From Calditrichota bacterium (GTDB lineage Bacteria; Electryoneota; RPQS01), in the NCBI GenBank assembly GCA_020637395.1, contig JACJWA010000001.1, forward strand, positions 992,001-1,056,000: a DNA stretch of 64,000 nucleotides, given 5' to 3'. The translations under genes and the position numbers were made by a program. Within the stretch, counting starts at the first letter, position 1. Each line of letters begins with the position of its first letter. Positions 58,947 to 64,000 of this stretch are shown in pieces. Under the pieces are notes generated by a model. It was not told where the DNA came from and searched no databases. It saw only the letters and a list, made by a program, of their open reading frames with translations.

Positions 58947-60730
58947 AGACAGCGCTTAAAGTTGCCTTGCTTCTCATAGTTAGTCTTAACGCTCAGGCAC
59001 AAGTGCTGAGTCGAGATGCTTGGTCAAATCTGGCCTATGAGGACATGAGCGACTGGATACGCCGTTTGCCCGGCATGTATCCACTTGACTATGGTGTCGC
59101 AGGCGCGCCAGTTCTGTTCAAGCCCTGGGGTATGGAGCCCTGGCTGGTAGGAGTCGAACGCGACGGCATTCCCTGGCAGCGAATCAGCGACGGACTGTAT
59201 GAGTCCAACCTTGACTCTCCCGAAGAACTTGACTCACTCACGTTGGCGTTTGACGGGTCGCATCCTTTCAGTACTCTCAAGCTTGCGACTCGCGCCCTTC
59301 CATCGGACACGCCGCGCACGGAACTTGCTGTCCGGGAAGGCTATTACGGGTTCGGCAGAATTGACTTTGCGCATGCGCAGAACTTCTCCTCAAAACTGAG
59401 AGCTGAAGGCAGAGGAAGGCTCTTTTGGTACAACGGCCTGAGGGAGCTGATCAGCAAATCAAAGTTCTACTCGCTCCACGGACGGTTGACTTACGCACTT
59501 GGCACGTCTTGGAAGAGCACGTTTGAATATGGCGGTTCGAACGTTGAAGCACAGTCGCCGCAAATTCTTCGTCCGGATTCGAACAGGATCGTGCGTCCCA
59601 CTATCTACAGTGAGCGCGAATACGGAACGCTGAAACTGCGGCGTGGAAATCTGAAGGGTGCATGGGAGTTTGGTGCGCACCTGCGACAAGACCGTGAAGA
59701 TCGAGACTCGTACTTCGGACTCTGGGAGCAGTTTGCCTACGGTTACGCGGAACTGCAACGCAGTTGGAAATTGACTGCGGTGCGCGGACGAGTCTCCTAC
59801 GAGGATGCGCGTTACACCTTCCCAGGAGTGAGAGACGCTCGCGAGTCGGCAGTGACAGGAGTCCTGAATGTCTCGCAGGATGTTTTAATTGGCACAGTTT
59901 CCGGCAGGGGACAGTACAGATACAGAACGAGCTTTGATCAGGGACTCTACTCAGACAAGATTCTGGATGACAATTCGGCATATGGCGTAATTGAGTCTCG
60001 ACCTGTTGGTGGAATCAGCGTTGTCTTTGATGCCGTGGAGGCACAAGCTACAATGCCGAAATTCTGGTCGGATGCTCACTACGAAATCGGTCACCGACCG
60101 CTGTTCATTGACAACACGTTTTATGCGCACCAGTACTTCGGTGGATGGAATTCACTCCTGCTGCCGCCTGAAGGGCCTTCCATTGAGCACCGGAGTTGGC
60201 ATTTTGCTCTAAAAGGGAACATCAATTCGTCTTCTTTTGACGCAGGCTGGCGACACGTTCAGAGTGGGCTCGGATATGCAGTGGGAGGGGACACGCTGTT
60301 TGTCACACGAGGATTTGGAGTGGAAGTGTGGGAGGGACCATCGGTTTCCTGCAACTTGAAAGTCCTTCCTGTGTTGCGTTTTCAGTCCATGAGCGACGTG
60401 AGTCTGGATCGGTACGACCACTCGCGCGCACTGGACACACGCTCCCTCTCCCGACTCGTGTTTGCAAGAGATTTCTTCAAGTCGCAGCTGCACATTGACT
60501 CGTATGTCGCTTATGAACACCTTGGCAAGAGGCGCGTCACGTCCGATATCAAAAGTCAAGTTATTGGACCCGCTCATTTGATGCACTTGCAGATTGCGGC
60601 CACGATTGAAGGCGTGACTTTGGTGTGGGGTGCTGAAAACCTCACTGCTCAGCACTACGAGTATCTACCCGGATATCTCATGATCCGCAAAGAAGAGTAC
60701 TTCGGTTTCCGGTGGACGCTAAAACTCTGA
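58943..60730 (+). CDS. Outer-membrane barrel protein, TonB-receptor-like, in B12 operon
   Basis: A 595-residue exported protein with signal peptide (KVALLLIVSLNAQAQ). Residues about 28-75 (MSDWIRRLPGMYPLDYG, VGVERDGIPWQ) resemble a shortened plug of a TonB-dependent receptor, and the remainder alternates strands and turns down to a C-terminus of YFGFRWTLKL, like TonB receptors. The complete plug signature and a TonB box are not obvious. ATGA overlap with the S-component gene and a 19-base overlap with the BtuB-like gene make it part of the riboswitch operon. Its role is inferred: a second corrinoid channel or partner. Confidence 0.65.
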   Translation: MKTALKVALLLIVSLNAQAQVLSRDAWSNLAYEDMSDWIRRLPGMYPLDYGVAGAPVLFKPWGMEPWLVGVERDGIPWQRISDGLYESNLDSPEELDSLTLAFDGSHPFSTLKLATRALPSDTPRTELAVREGYYGFGRIDFAHAQNFSSKLRAEGRGRLFWYNGLRELISKSKFYSLHGRLTYALGTSWKSTFEYGGSNVEAQSPQILRPDSNRIVRPTIYSEREYGTLKLRRGNLKGAWEFGAHLRQDREDRDSYFGLWEQFAYGYAELQRSWKLTAVRGRVSYEDARYTFPGVRDARESAVTGVLNVSQDVLIGTVSGRGQYRYRTSFDQGLYSDKILDDNSAYGVIESRPVGGISVVFDAVEAQATMPKFWSDAHYEIGHRPLFIDNTFYAHQYFGGWNSLLLPPEGPSIEHRSWHFALKGNINSSSFDAGWRHVQSGLGYAVGGDTLFVTRGFGVEVWEGPSVSCNLKVLPVLRFQSMSDVSLDRYDHSRALDTRSLSRLVFARDFFKSQLHIDSYVAYEHLGKRRVTSDIKSQVIGPAHLMHLQIAATIEGVTLVWGAENLTAQHYEYLPGYLMIRKEEYFGFRWTLKL

Positions 60731-62637
60731 TTCGAGTTGCATTGGTCGCGTGCTTTTTCAGTACGGTAGTGTGGGCGGACGATTTGCCCGACCCGTATGT
60801 GACCTTGCCCGAAGTGCTTATCAGCTCTGTTGGGAACGGAGTCGTGCGCACGTTTTCGCGGGAGGAGATTGAGAAGAGTGGTGCGCGAAATGTGACTGAC
60901 TTCCTGCGACAGGTCCCGGGAATCGCAATTCGAAATGACGCTGTCTCGGGGGGAAAGCAATTTGTGCGGCTGGGTGGATCTAATGTCAATCAAGTTCTTG
61001 TGCTGGTGGATGGAGTTCGCATTGATGACATCGGCAGCGGCGAAGCGGACTTGTCACGACTCCCTGTCGAGTGGATAGAGTCGCTTGAGATCGTGCAAGG
61101 TGGAAGCGCCATGGGCGGCGAAGCGATTGGCGGAGTTGTGTCCATCCGCACTTTGTCGCACGCGAACCGGTGTTCGGAACTCAGTGCAGACGGAACCACA
61201 ACCATGGGAGCAGTTTCCGCCAAGCAGTCCTGGAAGCAGAATGAGCTGCAGATTCATGCCGGCATGTCGCGAGCACAGGGAAATGGGAGGTACCGTTATC
61301 GCATCACAGAGTACGACGGCAATGGATCGTTCACTCGAGACTTGGGCGAGACGTTTCACAGGGAAAACAATGCACTGACGAAAGACCGGTTTGTCGGGAA
61401 AATTGAGCGACCGATCGGAAGCTTTCAGATTCAGGGCACGGCTCTGATCGAGCGAGCCGAATTTGGACTGCCGGGGTATCTTGCGCCTCGACCGACACCG
61501 CTGGCTTCACAAGAGGAATCGTTCACTCTGCTTCAGTTCTCCGGGTCATCAGATACCCCAATTGGAGCAGTTGAAGTCACTTTTGCGTCACAAGAGCAGG
61601 CAAAGGACTTCACGGACCCCGACCCGTACAGCTTTCTGCATGAGTCTCACGAGAGATCAAGTCGAGGAACAGCCCTGGCAAAATGGTCGAAATCGTTTGA
61701 GTCATGGACCGTTGCAAGTTCCATTCAAGGTGAACGCGAGAGATTGTCGAGTGGAATCCTGCAGAACGATGATGCTGTGCGCAATCGGTGGCGATGTTCA
61801 AATAGTGTTGGCTATGAGCATAAAGTCGGTTCCCTGCACCGACTCAACAGCAGCGCAGGAATAGGAATTGAGAAGTTCGGCGACAGCGATGTGCAGGTCC
61901 TGCCATTTGGTGATATTGCATATCACCACCTTGGACTTCTGCAAGAATGGATCGGACTACATGTGGCAAAATCCTATCTTGCTCCAAGTTTCTATTCGCT
62001 TTTCTGGAATGACGAACTGTTGGCGCAAGGCAATCCCGATTTGCGCCCTGAATCGGGTTTCTTGGTTCAAGTCAGTGGTGGTGTCAGCACCGGGTACAGA
62101 TTCGCAACTGCGGTGGACTTCACTTTGTCCAGAAATCGTGTTCATGATTTGATCTATTGGCGTCAGGCATTTGATGGACGCTGGACTCCGCAGAATCTCC
62201 GCAAAGCTTCGCTTGACGCTGCCAGCGTGACGTTGACCCAGCAGCTAATCCCAGAGATTGCAAACGCAAGCTTCTCCATGGAGTGGCTCGAAGCTCGGGA
62301 CCGGAGCGGAGAGCGCACGACTGACGGAAAGTACTTGATCTACCGTCCCGCGAGGACGTTTCGCGCCGATGCGAATGTCACTAAAGGGGATTTTCATGGA
62401 GCGGTCAGCCTGCTCTGGTCGGACAAACAGGCTGTGCTGGAAACCAATTCCAAGTGGTTGCCGGAGTACACGCTTGTGAACGCATCGGTTTCAAAGAGTT
62501 TCACCATAGGAGAGACAACTCTGGAATGCGGTGTGAGCTGCGAAAATGTGATTGATGTGGACTATCGCTTGGTTCGGCACGCGCCGATGCCGTTGCGCGA
62601 GATGGGAGTGTTCGTTAACTTGGTTAAGGGCAGCTAA
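60712..62637 (+). CDS. TonB-dependent receptor, BtuB-like
   Basis: An outer-membrane active transporter of 641 residues. After a signal peptide (ALVACFFSTVVWA), the plug domain is clear: SREEIEKSGARNVTDFLRQ, VLVLVDGVRIDD, and IEIVQGGSA-like IESLEIVQGGSAMGGEAIGG. A 22-strand barrel follows, ending with MGVFVNLVKGS. B12 riboswitch control points to cobalamin uptake, as in BtuB. GTG start 60712 overlaps the preceding gene. The terminal residue is not aromatic, which is slightly unusual. Confidence 0.88.
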   Translation: MDAKTLIRVALVACFFSTVVWADDLPDPYVTLPEVLISSVGNGVVRTFSREEIEKSGARNVTDFLRQVPGIAIRNDAVSGGKQFVRLGGSNVNQVLVLVDGVRIDDIGSGEADLSRLPVEWIESLEIVQGGSAMGGEAIGGVVSIRTLSHANRCSELSADGTTTMGAVSAKQSWKQNELQIHAGMSRAQGNGRYRYRITEYDGNGSFTRDLGETFHRENNALTKDRFVGKIERPIGSFQIQGTALIERAEFGLPGYLAPRPTPLASQEESFTLLQFSGSSDTPIGAVEVTFASQEQAKDFTDPDPYSFLHESHERSSRGTALAKWSKSFESWTVASSIQGERERLSSGILQNDDAVRNRWRCSNSVGYEHKVGSLHRLNSSAGIGIEKFGDSDVQVLPFGDIAYHHLGLLQEWIGLHVAKSYLAPSFYSLFWNDELLAQGNPDLRPESGFLVQVSGGVSTGYRFATAVDFTLSRNRVHDLIYWRQAFDGRWTPQNLRKASLDAASVTLTQQLIPEIANASFSMEWLEARDRSGERTTDGKYLIYRPARTFRADANVTKGDFHGAVSLLWSDKQAVLETNSKWLPEYTLVNASVSKSFTIGETTLECGVSCENVIDVDYRLVRHAPMPLREMGVFVNLVKGS

Positions 62638-62638
62638 C

Positions 62639-63934
62639 ATGCGATTCCTGATATTCGTCCTATTCCTGGCATCAGTAGACACGCATGCCGGAGACAAACT
62701 ATTTGTCGTAAATAGTCTCGATGAATCTCTTGGTTGGATTGACTTGGAGACAGGAGAGTCCAATCAACAGGCGGCGACATTGGGCTTCATACCGAATGAC
62801 GTCGTAGCATTTGAAAACGCACTTTGCGTTGTCAACTCAGGGGACAATAACATTCAGGTCATAGATCCAGTGACTATGCAGACCGTACGGCAGATTGAGC
62901 TCGACGACGCGGTGAATCCATTTGCTGCAACCAAAGTGTCAGGGACCAAGATTGCCGTGTCTGCTTCACTGAGTGGCACGGTCTCAATTGTAGATTGGTC
63001 GGCGGGAGTCGTGGATACCACATTCTACGTTGGAACGTCACCGCAATTTGTGGATGTGGCTTGGGGCAAACTCTATGTGCTCTGCACAGGTGTGGAGTTT
63101 CCCGTGTTTGGTAATGGTGTCCTGAAGCGGTACGATCTCGTCACCTATGAATTGATTGACTCCCTGGTCGTTGGAGTGAATCCGCAGTCCATGTTTGCGG
63201 CTTGGTTCGAGGTTCATGTCTTGTGTACCGGCAACTATGATGACGTTGAAGGCAGTGTTGTGGTCATAGATGTCGAAGGAGGACTTTCTATTGACACCGT
63301 GCTGAATGTCGGTGGGTCCCCTGTCTCTATGGTATCCGGCTCTGCTCCGGGAATTGGTTCGGGTTGGATTGCCGCGGGTGGATGGGGCTCTGAAGGGTAT
63401 CTGTATCAGTACGATGCCGTGGAGCATGAGATTCTGCATGGATCGAGCAATCCATTGTTGACGGGTGTCGGTGCTATAGATATTGTTGCGCAGGACTACG
63501 ACGGTGGCTCCTTTTTTGTCAGTTGCTTTAATCAAAACACTGTAGAGATTCGTTCATGTTGGGGTGACTTGTCAGAGACCTACGAGATGAGCGCGGGCCC
63601 AAGCGCTTCAGCACTCTGGGAGGAACCCACCGCATCCACGCCAGAAAACCCACGACTGGTGCCAACTGATGCGGCTTTAGTTTCTGCTTACCCGAATCCC
63701 TTCAACGGTGCGACGACTCTTGAATTAGTATTGCCAATGATGCGGGGTGAAGTGGTTGATCTGTTCGATGCCTTGGGCAGAAAGGTCGCGGAAGTGCCCG
63801 TGAGCCCCGGCCAGGACAGGGTCATTTGGGCACCGGGAGCGTTTGGAAACTCGGAAGTCTCTACAGGAGTTTACTTTGCCAGGCTGCGGCATGCGCCAGG
63901 TGGAAATCCACTCAAAGTCGTATATCTCAAATAA
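62639..63934 (+). CDS. Secreted YncE-like beta-propeller with C-terminal sorting/FlgD-like domain, BtuG-like position
   Basis: A 431-residue exported protein. The ATG at 62639 lies one base after the receptor stop and starts a signal peptide (FLIFVLFLASVDTHA) with no lipobox cysteine. Residues about 20-340 form repeating propeller blades (KLFVVNSLDESLGWIDLET, ALCVVNSGDNNIQVID, GTVSIVDWSAG, KLYVLCTG). The last 85 contain SAYPNPFNGATTLEL and GVYFARLR, typical of type IX secretion C-terminal or FlgD-like domains. In Bacteroides, BtuG is a surface propeller that captures B12 for BtuB; the context suggests the same job here. Confidence 0.75.
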   Translation: MRFLIFVLFLASVDTHAGDKLFVVNSLDESLGWIDLETGESNQQAATLGFIPNDVVAFENALCVVNSGDNNIQVIDPVTMQTVRQIELDDAVNPFAATKVSGTKIAVSASLSGTVSIVDWSAGVVDTTFYVGTSPQFVDVAWGKLYVLCTGVEFPVFGNGVLKRYDLVTYELIDSLVVGVNPQSMFAAWFEVHVLCTGNYDDVEGSVVVIDVEGGLSIDTVLNVGGSPVSMVSGSAPGIGSGWIAAGGWGSEGYLYQYDAVEHEILHGSSNPLLTGVGAIDIVAQDYDGGSFFVSCFNQNTVEIRSCWGDLSETYEMSAGPSASALWEEPTASTPENPRLVPTDAALVSAYPNPFNGATTLELVLPMMRGEVVDLFDALGRKVAEVPVSPGQDRVIWAPGAFGNSEVSTGVYFARLRHAPGGNPLKVVYLK

Positions 63935-63958
63935 ACAACACTTTAATATAGCGTTGTT
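63934..63958 (+). terminator. Possible weak terminator after the B12 operon
   Basis: AACAAC (63934-63939) can pair with GTTGTT (63953-63958) around an AT-rich loop. There is no T-run and the stem is AT-rich, so the call is weak. Nothing else is recognisable to the window end. Confidence 0.25.
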
Positions 63959-64000
63959 AAGTGTGAGGCGGGTTGCGATTCACTTGGGAAAATCGTATGT

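Overview
The window looks like a chromosome segment of a Gram-negative (diderm) bacterium of roughly mid-50s percent GC, packed with housekeeping genes. All genes but one are on the + strand, and many overlap by ATGA or GTGA. The genome encodes a full outer-membrane programme: lipid A (LpxD, LpxC, LpxA), BamA, TamB, a Skp/OmpH chaperone, ADP-heptose synthesis and TonB-type receptors. LpxC is fused to FabZ, and a secreted protein ends in a YPNPFN-type domain of the kind used for type IX secretion or FlgD-like folds. Both features point to the FCB superphylum, but the sequences do not look like ordinary Bacteroidetes. I would guess an uncultured FCB-related lineage (Zixibacteria, Eisenbacteria or KSB1-like); this is inference, not a match.

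Layout. 1-6175: end of glmS, an LpoA-like periplasmic protein, uppP, a class I amidotransferase, holA, and an ECF sigma factor with a putative anti-sigma factor. 6196-8408: a secreted beta-helix protein lying between two near-identical 46-bp terminator repeats. 8575-11154: sulfide:quinone oxidoreductase with a 56-residue companion, a small zinc-ribbon protein, and rdgB. 11206-12666 (- strand): an outer-membrane barrel protein, divergent from the next block. 12763-18473: cysteine desulfurase, an unknown membrane protein, mnmA, panB, panC and a stand-alone GlmU-type uridylyltransferase. 18536-23360: a small secreted protein, rsfS, argS, a PfkB kinase and mtnA. 23400-41306: an envelope-biogenesis run (TPR protein, uppS, a lone FAD domain, tamB, bamA, ompH, lpxD, lpxC-fabZ, lpxA, a lipoate ligase, dxr, rseP, TPR protein, lipoprotein). 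41319-48590: glycosyltransferase, histidine kinase, mltG, a UvrD helicase, nadC and galT. 48709-58195: translation genes (rplM, rpsI, rpsB, tsf, pyrH, frr, then ffh, rpsP, khpA, rimM, trmD, rplS), interrupted by hldE1, tRNA-Val and hldE2. 58215-63934: a cobalamin riboswitch controlling an ECF S component, two outer-membrane barrels and a secreted beta-propeller.

The most interesting parts are these. (1) The B12-riboswitch operon appears to pair a BtuB-like receptor with a secreted propeller that resembles Bacteroides BtuG in type and position, but with a C-terminal sorting-like domain instead of a lipid anchor. (2) A tRNA-Val gene sits exactly between the two halves of the heptose-activation enzyme, and the last A of its encoded CCA is the first base of the hldE2 ATG. 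(3) rsfS and rdgB have no ATG, GTG or TTG before their conserved N-termini and probably start at CTG. (4) A divergent promoter pair appears to produce almost leaderless transcripts. (5) A beta-helix gene is bracketed by a duplicated terminator. No CRISPR array, insertion sequence, phage gene or integrase was seen. No gene-free stretch exceeds 300 bases.
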